64,000 bases of DNA from contig NZ_CP109162.1 of the NCBI RefSeq assembly GCF_035920445.1, positions 4,836,001-4,900,000 of the forward strand, written 5' to 3'. Below the pieces are notes generated by a model. The model worked only from the letters and a program-made list of their open reading frames with translations, did not search any database and was not told the DNA's origin. This document shows, piece after piece, positions 1-8,553 of this stretch (the stretch's first letter is position 1; each line of letters starts with the position of its first letter). A program made the position numbers and the translations under genes. This stretch comes from Nocardia sp. NBC_01730. Its GTDB lineage: Bacteria > Actinomycetota > Actinomycetes > Mycobacteriales > Mycobacteriaceae.

Positions 1-729
1 GATACCCGCCTCGGCGAGGACCTCGTCGCTTGTGCGGCCGTCCGCCAGCGTCACCGTGGGGACGTGGAAATCCGCGACCCGGTCGGCGATGGCGCGCACG
101 GTCTGGTCCGGCGCCAGGTCGAGACCGGCCGCGACCAGGTCCGCGAAGAAGACCGACTGCAGTTCGTCGTCCAGCGCGATGCGCTCGGCGATGGCGGTGA
201 CCATCGGGTTCTCGCCGAGCGACGCGATATTACGATGCCGGATCGCGCTGGCCGCCTCCTCGAACGCACAGGTGGCCAGCACCTCGAGCAGGTGCATCGC
301 CGGGCGGCGGAAGCCCTTGGTCATGTGGTCCATCCGCCGCCGCTCCAGTTGGACCGGGTCGACCGACCTGGTGACCATGAGGTAGTTGCGGATCATGATC
401 TCGTGCCGGTTCTCCTCAGCCGTCCAGCGACCGACCCAGCGCCACCAGGCGCCGGTCCGCAGGTACTTGCCGACCTCCCGGTGAAACGAGGGCAGGTTGT
501 CGGCGATCAGCACGGAGACGGTCAACGCCAACTTCGTGACATCGCTGAGCTCGGATTGTTCCGGCTCCCAATCGACGCCGCCGAGAAAGGCGAAGTTGCG
601 CCCGTCGTCCCACGGCACGAAATCGTGTGGCTGCCACCCGTCGGCGAGATCGATGTGTTTGCGCAGATTCAGTTCTACGTCCACCGCGAGGGATTCGAGC
701 AGTTCGCGATCGGTCAAGAGAGTTTGCAC
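1..729 (-). CDS. Acyl-ACP desaturase (DesA2-like), C-terminus outside window
   Basis: An open frame of 243 codons runs off the left edge, so only the N-terminal part is seen. It has the type-2 fatty-acid desaturase (ferritin-like di-iron) pattern: W-T-A-E-E-N-R-H near residue 110 gives the first E-x-x-H ligand pair. F-E-E-A-A-S-A-I-R-H about 50 residues later takes the place of the second metal-binding helix. The family desaturates acyl chains on ACP. Position next to the PhoH-like gene matches desA2-phoH2 (Rv1094-Rv1095) in M. tuberculosis. The GTG at 729 was chosen because a stop codon lies just upstream in frame; TTG at 732 is also possible. No clear Shine-Dalgarno was seen. Confidence 0.82.
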   Translation of the reverse strand, partial: MQTLLTDRELLESLAVDVELNLRKHIDLADGWQPHDFVPWDDGRNFAFLGGVDWEPEQSELSDVTKLALTVSVLIADNLPSFHREVGKYLRTGAWWRWVGRWTAEENRHEIMIRNYLMVTRSVDPVQLERRRMDHMTKGFRRPAMHLLEVLATCAFEEAASAIRHRNIASLGENPMVTAIAERIALDDELQSVFFADLVAAGLDLAPDQTVRAIADRVADFHVPTVTLADGRTSDEVLAEAGI

Positions 730-828
730 CAAGACAACCTAGCGGCTGGGCCCGCGAAGCGGGGATCTGGGAATGGACCGGACAGGCGTTCCGGGACCGC
801 CGGGCGGCGGCGGAGACCGGAAACCGAA

Positions 829-1386
829 TCACTTCGGTGTGACGGTGATATTACCGTCTACCCAGGTGATGGTTCCGCCACTGAAATCGCTCTGCTTGCC
901 GCCCGGGATGTTCTTCTCGTCGCTGATCGGGTAACCGAGCTTGCCGTTGGCGCCGCCGTCGGCTTCCCATGCTGCGCGGATCTCACCCCACACGATATGC
1001 GGTTCGCCCTCCTTCGGCTCGTAGATCGTGCCGCCGACGAAGTCCTGGAACTCGCCGTCGTCGGGCCCGTCCGTTTTGCCTTCCAACGGCGGGCCGAGCG
1101 GGCCGGTGGGGCCGCCGCTCGCCATGTACTTCTCGTAGATGTCGCCGGAGACGGTGACCGACTCGCCACCTTGGGTCGGAAGCTTCGTCTCCTCCGCGGC
1201 GCCCTGCGGAATGGCCTCGCCGGTGTGGGTCGCGGCGACCGAGGTGGTCATCGGGCTCGAAGCGATTGGGGTGATCGAGGCGGCGCCGCTCTCCTTGTCT
1301 GTGTCGTCGCTACAGCTGGCGACGACGAAACCCGCCGCGGCGATCAATGCGGTGAAACCAGCCGTTCGTCGAGCGAAGTGGTGCAT
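829..1386 (-). CDS. Secreted lipoprotein with LGFP repeats
   Basis: A 185-residue predicted lipoprotein. A short basic N-terminus and hydrophobic stretch end in the lipobox-like V-A-S-C, followed by a Ser/Thr/Asp-rich linker. The C-terminal ~100 residues hold two to three LGFP-type repeats (G-P-L-G-P-P, then K-L-G-Y-P-I-S-D), a module found in mycolate-containing actinobacteria and thought to tether proteins to the wall. The start at 1386 is preferred because GAGAGG sits about six bases upstream; an ATG six bases further up is possible. It stands alone between the desaturase and the phoH-like gene on the same strand. Substrate or partner unknown. Confidence 0.75.
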   Translation of the reverse strand: MHHFARRTAGFTALIAAAGFVVASCSDDTDKESGAASITPIASSPMTTSVAATHTGEAIPQGAAEETKLPTQGGESVTVSGDIYEKYMASGGPTGPLGPPLEGKTDGPDDGEFQDFVGGTIYEPKEGEPHIVWGEIRAAWEADGGANGKLGYPISDEKNIPGGKQSDFSGGTITWVDGNITVTPK

Positions 1387-1456
1387 TTCCATCCTCTCGA
1401 AATCGGTCGCGCGGAGTGCCACGGACTCCGTGGCGCTCCGCGCGACCCAGGCCGAT

Positions 1457-1500
1457 GTTCGGCAATGACCCGGCTAGCAACTCACCGGGTCATACCGAAC
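1457..1500. terminator. Stem-loop terminator downstream of phoH-like gene
   Basis: An inverted repeat: GTTCGG and ATGACCCGG on the left pair with CCGGGTCAT and CCGAAC on the right, interrupted by a small asymmetric bulge, with an 11-base loop. It lies 66 bases past the phoH stop and before the LGFP lipoprotein gene, so it probably ends phoH transcription. No U-tract, as is common for actinobacterial terminators. Confidence 0.6.
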
Positions 1501-1565
1501 AGCTATCGCGGCGGATATTACCCGCCGGATATGAGGTGAAACACACCGCAGTGCCTGCCGCCCGT

Positions 1566-2951
1566 TCAGGCGTTGGGACCGTACTCCTCCAGCATCTCGG
1601 TAACCAACGCCGCGATCGGCGAGCGCTCGCTGCGGGTCAGCGTGACATGGGCGAACAGCGGGTGGCCCTTCAGCTTCTCGACCACCGCCGCCACACCGTC
1701 GTGCCTGCCGACGCGCAGGTTGTCGCGCTGAGCCACGTCGTGGGTGAGCACCACCCGCGACCCGGTACCGAGGCGGCTGAGCACCGTGAGTAGCACATTG
1801 CGCTCCAGCGACTGGGCCTCGTCCACGATCACGAAGGAATCGTGTAGCGACCGTCCACGAATGTGGGTCAGCGGCAACACTTCCAGCATGTCGCGGCTGA
1901 GCACCTCCTCCATCACCTCGCGGCTGGCCAACCCGTCGAGCGTGTCGAAGACCGCCTGCGCCCAGGGGCCCATCTTCTCGCTCTCGGTGCCGGGTAGGTA
2001 ACCCAGCTCCTGGCCACCGACGGCATACAGCGGACGGAAGACCACCACCTTGCGCTGCGTCCGCCGTTCCAGCACCGCCTCCAGGCCCGCGGTAAGCGCG
2101 AGCGCGGACTTGCCCGTGCCCGCCCGGCCGCCGAGCGACACGATGCCGACGCTCTCGTCCAGCAGCAGATCCAGAGCTATGCGCTGCTCGGCGGAGCGAC
2201 CGTGCAGCCCGAACGCCTCGCGCTCGCGCACCAGCTGCACGCGTTTGTCCGAGGTGACCCGGCCCAAGGCACTGGAGCTGGTGCCGAGCAACCGGATGCC
2301 GGTGTGGCAGGGCAGTTCTCGCGCGGTATCGAGGTCGATCACCGACTCGGAGTAGAGCTGATCGACCTGCGCGGAGCTGACGTCCAACTCCACCATGCCG
2401 GACCAACCGGAGGTGACGACGTCCTGCGCGTGGTACTCGTCGGCGTGCAAACCCACCGCACTGGCCTTGACCCGAAGCGGAATGTCCTTGGACACCAGCA
2501 CCACATCGCGGCCCTCGGCCGCGAGGTTGAGCGCACAGGCCAGGATTCTGGAGTCGTTGGTGTCGGTGCGGAACCCGACCGGAAGGACCGCGGGATCGGT
2601 GTGGTTCAGTTCCACCTGCAACGTTCCGCCCTCGGTGCCGATCGGCACCTGCTGATCCAGCCTGCCGTACTGCAGGCGCAAATCGTCCAGGTTGCGCAGG
2701 GCCTCCCGCGCGAACCAGCCCAATTCGTGGTGGTGCCGTTTGCCTTCGAGTTCGCTGATGACCACCAGCGGTAGCACCACGTCGTGTTCGCCGAACCTGG
2801 TGAACGCCCAGGGATCCGACAGCAGAACGGAGGTGTCGATGACAAAGGTATCGCCGGGTAATTGCGAGGGGCGGGCCCCCTTCGCGGCGGCTCCGCCTTT
2901 CGCGGAGCGGGATTGCGCCGAGGGAGCGGAAACGGAGCGTGTAGCAGTCAC
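1566..2951 (-). CDS. phoH2: PIN-domain PhoH-family ATPase (PhoH2-like)
   Basis: A 461-residue protein with an N-terminal PIN nuclease domain (F-V-I-D-T-S-V-L acidic motif near residue 37, further acidic residues around 135) and a C-terminal PhoH P-loop domain with Walker A G-R-A-G-T-G-K-S near residue 250 and Walker B V-I-V-D-E-A-Q near residue 350. Mycobacterial PhoH2 proteins of this layout are sequence-specific RNA helicase/RNases and form a toxin-antitoxin-like pair with a short upstream gene. The GTG start has GGAG 6 bases upstream. The first ~30 residues are low complexity. A short reading frame lies just upstream at 3034-3087. Confidence 0.9.
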   Translation of the reverse strand: MTATRSVSAPSAQSRSAKGGAAAKGARPSQLPGDTFVIDTSVLLSDPWAFTRFGEHDVVLPLVVISELEGKRHHHELGWFAREALRNLDDLRLQYGRLDQQVPIGTEGGTLQVELNHTDPAVLPVGFRTDTNDSRILACALNLAAEGRDVVLVSKDIPLRVKASAVGLHADEYHAQDVVTSGWSGMVELDVSSAQVDQLYSESVIDLDTARELPCHTGIRLLGTSSSALGRVTSDKRVQLVREREAFGLHGRSAEQRIALDLLLDESVGIVSLGGRAGTGKSALALTAGLEAVLERRTQRKVVVFRPLYAVGGQELGYLPGTESEKMGPWAQAVFDTLDGLASREVMEEVLSRDMLEVLPLTHIRGRSLHDSFVIVDEAQSLERNVLLTVLSRLGTGSRVVLTHDVAQRDNLRVGRHDGVAAVVEKLKGHPLFAHVTLTRSERSPIAALVTEMLEEYGPNA

Positions 2952-3033
2952 GGTGGGCTCCTATGTGTTCGTGCGGCACTCGCACGAACGATCTCGCTGG
3001 ACCGGTCCGTCCTGATGGACCCCGACGTTGCCG

Positions 3034-3087
3034 TCAGGCGCCACGAGGGCCGGGTGCCGGCCCCCTCGTACTGAGTAGCTCAGTCAC
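3034..3087 (-). CDS. Putative 17-codon leader peptide upstream of phoH-like gene
   Basis: GTG-initiated frame of 17 codons ending in TGA, with GGAGG 8 bases before the start. That is better ribosome-site spacing than many long genes here have. The predicted peptide begins V-T-E-L-L-S-T and is rich in Pro, Gly and Arg. It ends 82 bases before the phoH GTG on the same strand. In mycobacteria phoH2 is preceded by a short antitoxin gene (phoAT). Whether this peptide is its equivalent, a regulatory leader, or chance cannot be told from one sequence. Confidence 0.4.
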   Translation of the reverse strand: MTELLSTRGPAPGPRGA

Positions 3088-3218
3088 GGTCAGGACCTCC
3101 CGTACGAGCCACACCGCCGCGGCCCGCATACACGACGCTACCTGCGAACCCCGCTTCCGCGCTCGGGGACAGATACACGTGTCCGTGAACTTGTCGTAAA
3201 CCAGGGCTTTGCGAGGAC

Positions 3219-3586
3219 TCAGCGCAGCTGGTCGAGCAGCACAGGAACATGGCTGTGCACCGGATCTTGTACGGCCGTGAGCAAGGTGACCGGACCTTCC
3301 GCGGCCAGCGCACACAGTTCCCGCAAATCTTGCTGAACCTCCGAAGCCGCGAGTTCAGCGCGGTAGCGGCGCACGAACTCGACGCCACGCGCGTCGCGGT
3401 CGGCATGAAACCACCGCCGCAGGTTGTTCGACGGGGTGAGTGCCTTGGGCCAGCGGTCGACGCGCGCTTGTTCTTTGGTGATCCCCGTGGCCAGAGCCGA
3501 TCGATCAGCACCCGGATGCCGTCATCCGGGTCCGGGGTTTCGTAGACGCGTTTCACCCGAAAACCGGGCGGTGGTTCGAGTGTCAT
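3219..3586 (-). pseudogene. DUF488-family gene broken by a one-base frameshift
   Basis: The ATG at 3586 opens a clear DUF488 N-terminus: [10 protein letters not shown], then I-D-R-L-W-P-R-G. The frame is then lost at a run of four C's (plus strand) at 3483-3486. Restoring one base there gives [11 protein letters not shown], then S-N-N-L-R-R-W-F-H and R-R-Y-R-A-E-L, ending at TGA 3221-3219, about 123 residues in all, the usual length for this family. The domain is uncharacterised. High third-position GC is kept on both sides, so the break is recent or a sequencing/assembly error in the homopolymer. Confidence 0.8.
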
Positions 3587-3672
3587 GGCGGTAATCGCAG
3601 CACAGCATTGCCGGGCTGGTGGGTTACGCCACACAGTCGCTGCCGCGAGGCAAGGAGGTTAGAGTCGCTGGT

Positions 3673-3945
3673 ATGGCGGGTAACGAGGAGCTGGAGAAGC
3701 TGTCGTCGAAGGAGTTGCACGACCGCGCGGTGAAGGTGGCCGTGCGCCACGGGGATGTGAAGTTCCTGTGGCGGCTGCTCACCTCGATCCCCGCCGCGGA
3801 GGCCGCCGCGGGCAACCTCGGCGAGAGCGAGGCGGACATCAAGTACGTCCTGCCGATGATCGACGACTACATCCACGCGGGCGACGGTGCGATCGCCGAG
3901 GTACTGCGGCCGTTCTACCTGGAGTACCTGACCCAGCACTCCTGA
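3673..3945 (+). CDS. Conserved actinobacterial hypothetical protein
   Basis: A 90-residue soluble, mostly helical protein with no recognised catalytic motif. The core reads K-E-L-H-D-R-A-V-K-V-A-V-R-H-G-D-V-K-F-L-W-R-L-L and ends in L-R-P-F-Y-L-E-Y-L. Composition and codon use are typical of real genes here. The start at 3673 gives the most plausible N-terminus (M-A-G-N-E-E-L-E-K-L); a good AAGGAGG lies rather far upstream (about 17 bases). It is divergent from the DUF488 relic and converges on the epoxide-hydrolase-like gene. Confidence 0.65.
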   Translation: MAGNEELEKLSSKELHDRAVKVAVRHGDVKFLWRLLTSIPAAEAAAGNLGESEADIKYVLPMIDDYIHAGDGAIAEVLRPFYLEYLTQHS

Positions 3946-3951
3946 GGTCGC

Positions 3952-4371
3952 TCAGCCGCGGGTCAGTGCCGCGCGCCAGAGGCCGACGACGGTGCCGCGC
4001 AGGAAATTCTCCCAGCTGAAATGGTCGTGCCACAGGATGATTCGGCCGTCCCGCAGCTCGAACGTGCCGGTCACCCAGAACCCGACGCGCACCGGGCCAA
4101 CGCGCAAGTAGTCGGTGCGGTCGGTGAGCACGATGTCGCCGTCGGCGGCGATGTGGTGCATGTCGACAGCGAACCCGATCCAGCCCCGGCCAAGCCCGCG
4201 CAACACGCCGCCGACCCGGCTGATGCCCCGCACGTCGGGCAGCGAAGTGTTCTTCCAGACGATGTCCGGGTGCAGCAGGTCGAGCGCCTCCCCGGATGCG
4301 TTCATCTCCAGCGCGGCGAAGAACTCCCGCACCGTGGTGATCGAGTCCTGTTTCACGAGTTCTCCGGTCAT
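3952..4371 (-). CDS. Limonene-1,2-epoxide hydrolase-like (NTF2/SnoaL fold) protein
   Basis: A 139-residue protein of the NTF2-like superfamily. It resembles limonene-1,2-epoxide hydrolases: D-R-T-D-Y near residue 84 supplies an Arg-x-Asp pair, and a further Asp follows 29 residues later in L-W-H-D-H-F, close to the catalytic Asp-Arg-Asp spacing of that family. The end W-E-N-F-L-R-G-T is also typical. Its ATG overlaps the TetR stop (ATGA), so it is translationally coupled to the regulator and probably acts in the same response as the divergent monooxygenase: oxidise, then open an epoxide. The substrate is unknown. Confidence 0.65.
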   Translation of the reverse strand: MTGELVKQDSITTVREFFAALEMNASGEALDLLHPDIVWKNTSLPDVRGISRVGGVLRGLGRGWIGFAVDMHHIAADGDIVLTDRTDYLRVGPVRVGFWVTGTFELRDGRIILWHDHFSWENFLRGTVVGLWRAALTRG

Positions 4372-5114
4372 GATCCGAGCGTAGGCCGGGGCGCTGCGGT
4401 GCGGCGTGCGATGAGCACGCCCAACCCGTCGAGGATGCGTCCGATGCCGAACTTCAGAGCGCCCTCGCCACCCACGACCGCTCCTTCCTCGGCGAACGCC
4501 GCCGCCGCCGTGGGGTAACGCTCGGTCGCGGCGGCCACCATGTCGGCGAGCTGTGCCGCGATCTGCTTCTCGAACGCCTCGGCATCGATCACTCGGACCA
4601 CCTGCACCAGGCTGCGCGCGTGTCCGGTCAGCAGGACGATGGTGTCGAGGCGTTCGGCGTTCGTGAGCCCGGTCGACGCGAGTGCGCCCAGCGCGGACTC
4701 CATCCAGGCCATCTCGTTCGGACCGAATGGCCGCACCCCTACCGACACCTCCAGCGACCACGGGTGGGCGTGGAAACGTTCGTAGAGCGTCTCGCACCAC
4801 CGGCCAAGCTGTCCACGCCATGCCTCTTCGGTCGAAGCGTCGTCGACGGAGGGCAGCTCCGGCGGCACGCCGAGCGCGGTGTCCAGCATCAGCGCGATCA
4901 ACTCGGCTTTGCCCGGTACGTAGCGGTACAGCGACATCTTCGTGAAGCCGAGACGCTCCGCCAGCCGCTGCATGGACAGATTGACCAGCCCTTCGGCATC
5001 GGCGAGCGTGATCGCCTCGGCGACGATCCCCTCCAGGGACAGTGCGGGCTTGGGCCCGCGCTTGGGGCGCTGCTGAGTGCCCCAGAGCAGTTCGACTGCG
5101 GTAGGTGTCGGCAT
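4368..5114 (-). CDS. TetR-family transcriptional regulator
   Basis: A 248-residue one-component repressor. After a ~20-residue extension, the HTH sits near residues 27-70 (I-V-A-E-A-I-T-L-A-D, M-Q-R-L-A-E-R-L-G-F-T-K-M-S-L-Y-R-Y-V). The C-terminal domain resembles the TetR_C class found beside drug-oxidising flavoenzymes. GGAAGGA precedes the ATG at good spacing. It is divergent from the monooxygenase gene at 5229, with only 114 bases between the two starts, and so probably represses both itself and that gene. Confidence 0.85.
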   Translation of the reverse strand: MPTPTAVELLWGTQQRPKRGPKPALSLEGIVAEAITLADAEGLVNLSMQRLAERLGFTKMSLYRYVPGKAELIALMLDTALGVPPELPSVDDASTEEAWRGQLGRWCETLYERFHAHPWSLEVSVGVRPFGPNEMAWMESALGALASTGLTNAERLDTIVLLTGHARSLVQVVRVIDAEAFEKQIAAQLADMVAAATERYPTAAAAFAEEGAVVGGEGALKFGIGRILDGLGVLIARRTAAPRPTLGS

Positions 5115-5138
5115 GCCCGAATCCTTCCGGATAACGAC

Positions 5139-5167
5139 TTGACGAGAAACTGTGTCTATCATACTCT
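5139..5167. promoter_or_regulatory. Overlapping divergent promoters for TetR and monooxygenase genes
   Basis: On the plus strand TTGACG (5139-5144) and TACTCT (5162-5167) are 17 bases apart. On the minus strand TATGAT (5162-5157) lies 17 bases from TTTCCA. The -10 boxes overlap, so one bound repressor could block both. A short palindrome CAGA-A-TCTG lies downstream near 5186-5194 as a possible operator part. Confidence 0.55.
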
Positions 5168-5228
5168 GATTCATGTCCGGTGGAAACAGAATCTGACGGA
5201 CACTGATTTTGACCGTAAGGGAGTCACC

Positions 5229-6425
5229 GTGCGCAACTCGACCGTCCTCATTTCCGGCGCCAGCATCGCCGGGCCCGCCCTGGCCTACTGGCTGCACCGT
5301 TACGGTGTCGCCGTCACCGTCGTCGAGCGCGCCCCCGCGCTGCGCCCCGGCGGCCAGGCCATCGACTTCAAGGGCCACACACACTTCACCGTCCTGGAGC
5401 GGATGGGCATCCTGGCCGAGATCGAGGAGCGCAGGACCGGCGCCACCGACACCGTCTTCGTCGACGAGAACGGCAAGCAGCTCGCTGTCATGTCCGGTGA
5501 CTTCACCGGCGGCGACGTAGAGATCCTGCGCGGCGACCTGGCCGAGATCATGTACAAGCGGACCGCCGAACACTGCGAGTACCTGTTCGGCGACTCGATC
5601 AGCGCGCTCACCGAGACCGCCGACGGCGTGCACGTCGAGTTCGAGCACGGGCCCGCGCGCACCTTCGACCTCGTTTTCGGCGCCGACGGCATCCACTCCC
5701 GGGTACGTAGGCTGGCTTTCGGCCCGGAGAAGGACTTCGTGAAGTACCTGGGTTACTACTACTGTGTCGCGGGCGCCAGCCCATGGAGCCAGGACGCGAC
5801 GGGTCCACGCGAACGGGCGATCGCCTACGGCCACAACGCTCCCGGCAAGCTCGCGATCAGCGGCGGCTCGAAGGCACAGCAGCTGTACATGTTCACCTCG
5901 CCCGAGCTCGACTACTCCCGCGACGACAGCGCCGCCCAGCGGCGCATCATCGAGCAGGTCTACGCGGATGTCGCATGGGAGGTGCCGCGAATGCTCGACG
6001 AGGTGGCCGACTTCGACGACTGCTACCTGGATTCGATCAGCCAGGTCCGGATGAAGGGTGACTACACCAAAGGGCGCGTCGCATTGGTCGGCGACTCCGC
6101 GTACGGAAACACGCTGGGCGGCTTCGGCACCGGGCTCGCCGTGGTCGGCGCGTACGTCATCGCGGGCGAATTGGCCACCGCCGATGGCGATCACACGATC
6201 GCCTTCGCCCGCTACAACGAGATCATGAAGCGCTATGCCAAGATCACGGGCAACAGCAACGCGGGCCGCTTCCTCGCACCGAAGACCGCGCGCGGCATCA
6301 AGCTGCGCAACTGGTTCTTCGGTTCCCGGATGTTCACGTTGATGCTGAAGTACAGCGACAACGCCGCCAACGCCATCGACCTGCGGGACTACCCGGCGCT
6401 GGTCGGCGCGACGGACATCAGCTGA
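5229..6425 (+). CDS. FAD-dependent monooxygenase (PHBH/TetX-like)
   Basis: A 398-residue class A flavoprotein monooxygenase. It has an N-terminal Rossmann-type FAD site (V-L-I-S-G-A-S-I-A-G-P), an acidic residue binding ribose (V-V-E-R-A-P), the mid-protein G-A-D-G-I-H-S-R-V-R motif, and the C-terminal G-D motif V-A-L-V-G-D-S-A-Y-G-N. Such enzymes hydroxylate aromatic or drug-like molecules with NAD(P)H and O2. The GTG at 5229 is preferred: GGGAG sits 6 bases upstream, whereas upstream codons lie inside the promoter. It is the only gene on its side of the TetR-controlled divergent unit. Confidence 0.82.
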   Translation: MRNSTVLISGASIAGPALAYWLHRYGVAVTVVERAPALRPGGQAIDFKGHTHFTVLERMGILAEIEERRTGATDTVFVDENGKQLAVMSGDFTGGDVEILRGDLAEIMYKRTAEHCEYLFGDSISALTETADGVHVEFEHGPARTFDLVFGADGIHSRVRRLAFGPEKDFVKYLGYYYCVAGASPWSQDATGPRERAIAYGHNAPGKLAISGGSKAQQLYMFTSPELDYSRDDSAAQRRIIEQVYADVAWEVPRMLDEVADFDDCYLDSISQVRMKGDYTKGRVALVGDSAYGNTLGGFGTGLAVVGAYVIAGELATADGDHTIAFARYNEIMKRYAKITGNSNAGRFLAPKTARGIKLRNWFFGSRMFTLMLKYSDNAANAIDLRDYPALVGATDIS

Positions 6426-6706
6426 GACCGTCGACCGAAGGGCCACCGCGGCCGCTTCGGCGCACAACACCCCGCCGCCGGCTTCCCGGGCGGCGATGGT
6501 GGACGGCCCGTATCCCGGCCGCCGACGTCACGGTTGGACAAGGACGCGGAGCCGACCGCAAGACCCGCCCCACCACCGGGATGGGGAAGGCGGGTGGCGA
6601 TGAAACGTCAACCCCGCCCAGCCGGGGACCGCCGCTCCGCTAGGAACAGCAGCCTGAAATCGAGTCGTCACACGAACACTCGCATACCGGGTGACGGTGT
6701 GACAGA

Positions 6707-8002
6707 TCAGCCGAGGAGGTGCCAGTCCTCCAGGCCGTCGTACAGGGGAACGTCGTTGGCCAGCTTGCTCACCCTGGCGCGCAGCGCGTCCACGTCGGAG
6801 CCGCCCGCCAGTGCGGTCGCGATGATGTCGGCGACCTCGGTGAACTCGGTGTCGCCGAACCCACGGGTGGCCAGGGCCGCGGTGCCGATGCGCAGGCCGG
6901 AGGTGACCATCGGCGGACGCGGGTCGAACGGAACGGCGTTGCGGTTCACCGTGATTCCGATCTCGTGCAGCAGGTCTTCGCCCTGCTGGCCGTCGAGCTC
7001 GGAGTTACGCAGGTCGACGAGCACCAGATGCACGTCGGTGCCGCCGGTGAGCACGCTGATGCCCTTGTCCTTGACGTCGGCGGCGGTGAGGCGCTCGGCG
7101 AGGATCTTCGCGCCGGAGAGGGTGCGCTCCTGGCGGTTCTTGAACTCCTCGGTCGCGGCGATCTTGAAGGCGACCGCCTTGGCGGCGATCGCGTGCATGA
7201 GCGGCCCGCCCTGCTGGCCGGGGAACACCGAGCTGTTCAGCTTCTTGGCGTACTCCTGCTTGGCCAGGATCAGGCCGGAGCGCGGACCGCCGAGCGTCTT
7301 GTGCACGGTGGAGGACACCACGTCGGCGTAGGGCACCGGCGAGGGGTGCAGCCCGGCCGCGACCAGACCGGCGAAGTGCGCCATGTCCACCCACAGGTAG
7401 GCGCCGACCTCGTCGGCGATCGAGCGGAACGCCGCGAAGTCCTGATGACGCGGGTAGGCCGACCAGCCCGCCACGATCACCTTCGGGCGCGCGTCGAGGG
7501 CGATGGTGCGCACCGAGTCCATGTCGACGCGGTGGTCTTCCTTGCTCACCCCGTAGGAGTGCACCTCGTAGAGCTTGCCGGAGAAGTTGAGGCGCATGCC
7601 GTGGGTGAGGTGACCACCGTGCGCGAGATCGAGACCGAGCAGTTTGTCGCCCGGCTCCATCAGCGCCATCAGCACCGCGGCGTTCGCCTGCGCACCGGAA
7701 TGCGGCTGCACATTGGCGAAGTCGGCGGCGAACAGCTCCTTGGCGCGGTTACGCGCCAGCGTCTCGACGACGTCGACGTGCTCGCAGCCGCCGTAGTACC
7801 GCCGCCCCGGATAGCCCTCGGCGTACTTGTTGGTGAGCACGCTGCCCTGCGCCTGTAGCACCGCGCGCGGCACAAAGTTCTCGGAGGCGATCATCTCGAG
7901 GGTGTCGCGTTCGCGGGCGAGTTCGCCTGCCATCGCGGCGGCGAGCTCCGGATCGAGCTCACCGAGGGACTGGGAATTGACAGAGGCGGTCGTCTGCGTC
8001 AC
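6707..8002 (-). CDS. glyA: Serine hydroxymethyltransferase
   Basis: A 431-residue PLP enzyme that interconverts serine and glycine while charging tetrahydrofolate with a one-carbon unit. Family motifs are intact: M-I-A-S-E-N-F near residue 38, the [11 protein letters not shown] block, and the PLP lysine in [10 protein letters not shown] near residue 230. It starts at GTG 8002 with only a weak ribosome site. It corresponds to glyA1 in the mycobacterial order desA2-phoH2-glyA1-coaA. The upstream region shows no recognisable glycine riboswitch. Confidence 0.95.
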   Translation of the reverse strand: MTQTTASVNSQSLGELDPELAAAMAGELARERDTLEMIASENFVPRAVLQAQGSVLTNKYAEGYPGRRYYGGCEHVDVVETLARNRAKELFAADFANVQPHSGAQANAAVLMALMEPGDKLLGLDLAHGGHLTHGMRLNFSGKLYEVHSYGVSKEDHRVDMDSVRTIALDARPKVIVAGWSAYPRHQDFAAFRSIADEVGAYLWVDMAHFAGLVAAGLHPSPVPYADVVSSTVHKTLGGPRSGLILAKQEYAKKLNSSVFPGQQGGPLMHAIAAKAVAFKIAATEEFKNRQERTLSGAKILAERLTAADVKDKGISVLTGGTDVHLVLVDLRNSELDGQQGEDLLHEIGITVNRNAVPFDPRPPMVTSGLRIGTAALATRGFGDTEFTEVADIIATALAGGSDVDALRARVSKLANDVPLYDGLEDWHLLG

Positions 8003-8045
8003 CGGCTCAGTCTATGGGCCGGATGCCCGCTCCCGAGCAGGGGGT

Positions 8046-8168
8046 TCATCCGCCGTCCGGAATCAGCCCGCGGGCTGTGATCAGGAACTCACCCCGGCGC
8101 TTCGTCGCGCTCACCCACGGGCAGGAGTTCTCCAACAGCACTGTGAGGTGCTTGTGCGCGTCTTCGAG
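8046..8168 (-). pseudogene. Gene fragment with coding-like third-position GC
   Basis: About 40 codons on the minus strand, reading L-E-D-A-H-K-H-L-T-V-L-L-E-N-S-C-P-W-V and ending I-P-D-G-G-stop. High GC in the third position indicates this was coding sequence. There is no credible start: upstream the frame runs into the thioesterase relic on the other strand. The parent family is not recognised. Confidence 0.35.
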
Positions 8169-8313
8169 CGGGCGGGTGGATTTCGTCGCCACCGACACCG
8201 CGATCCACGTCGGCCGCACCACCGCGACCGCCGAGGGACGTGTGGTCGACGAACAGGGGCGGCTGGTCGCGCACGCCACGACCACGTGCGTCATCTTCCG
8301 CGGAAACCGCTGA
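8150..8313 (+). pseudogene. 3' remnant of a PaaI-type hotdog thioesterase gene
   Basis: The last ~50 codons of a hotdog-fold thioesterase are recognisable (V-D-F-V-A-T-D-T-A-I-H-V-G-R-T-T-A-T-A-E-G, then G-R-L-V-A-H-A-T-T-T-C-V). They match the C-terminal strand-strand region of the family, with strong coding-type third positions and a normal TGA at 8311-8313. The N-terminal two thirds, including the helix and active-site region, are absent. The upstream sequence is instead a fragment of another gene on the opposite strand, so this is a deletion scar. Confidence 0.55.
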
Positions 8314-8436
8314 TGCCGCGGGCCCCGAACATTCGGGACACAGGTTTACGGGGCCCGACGAGCCGTAACGAGAGGGTGCGGCCCAACCGGTTTACCAGGT
8401 GACATCTACTCGCGATCATCTTGCGAAGGAACAGAC

Positions 8437-8550
8437 ATGATCACAGTGATTTCGGTGCCCAACTCCCCGGTCGAGGCGCTGCTGCGCACCCTTTCGCAAC
8501 TGCTGTGCACCATCTCCGCCGGTGGACAAGGGTGCGCGGTCATCCTGTAG
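8437..8550 (+). CDS. Small hypothetical protein, 37 residues
   Basis: ATG at 8437 with AAGGA 8 bases upstream opens a 37-codon frame ending in TAG. It begins M-I-T-V-I-S-V-P-N-S-P-V and contains the hydrophobic helix-like L-L-R-T-L-S-Q-L-L-C-T-I. A 9-bp hairpin follows four bases after the stop. The combination of ribosome site, coding-like composition and terminator supports a real small gene. Two Cys residues and a hydrophobic C-terminus are the only distinctive features. No function can be proposed. Confidence 0.5.
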   Translation: MITVISVPNSPVEALLRTLSQLLCTISAGGQGCAVIL

Positions 8551-8553
8551 TGC

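Noticed and set aside
64..1539. A 491-codon open frame on the plus strand across the desaturase and lipoprotein genes
   Set aside because: It is the antisense of two genes with clear family motifs; long antisense frames are expected at this GC content.
5229..6425. Calling the flavin monooxygenase a tetracycline-inactivating TetX
   Set aside because: The shared motifs are those of the whole class A monooxygenase family; nothing specific to tetracycline binding can be read from the sequence.
4368..6470. A 700-codon minus-strand frame joining the monooxygenase region to the TetR gene
   Set aside because: Only the last 248 codons carry TetR motifs; the rest is antisense to the flavin monooxygenase, and a good ribosome site marks the TetR start at 5114.
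6426..6706. Possible glycine riboswitch near glyA
   Set aside because: This gap is downstream, not upstream, of glyA, and the region before the glyA start shows no paired-aptamer pattern.
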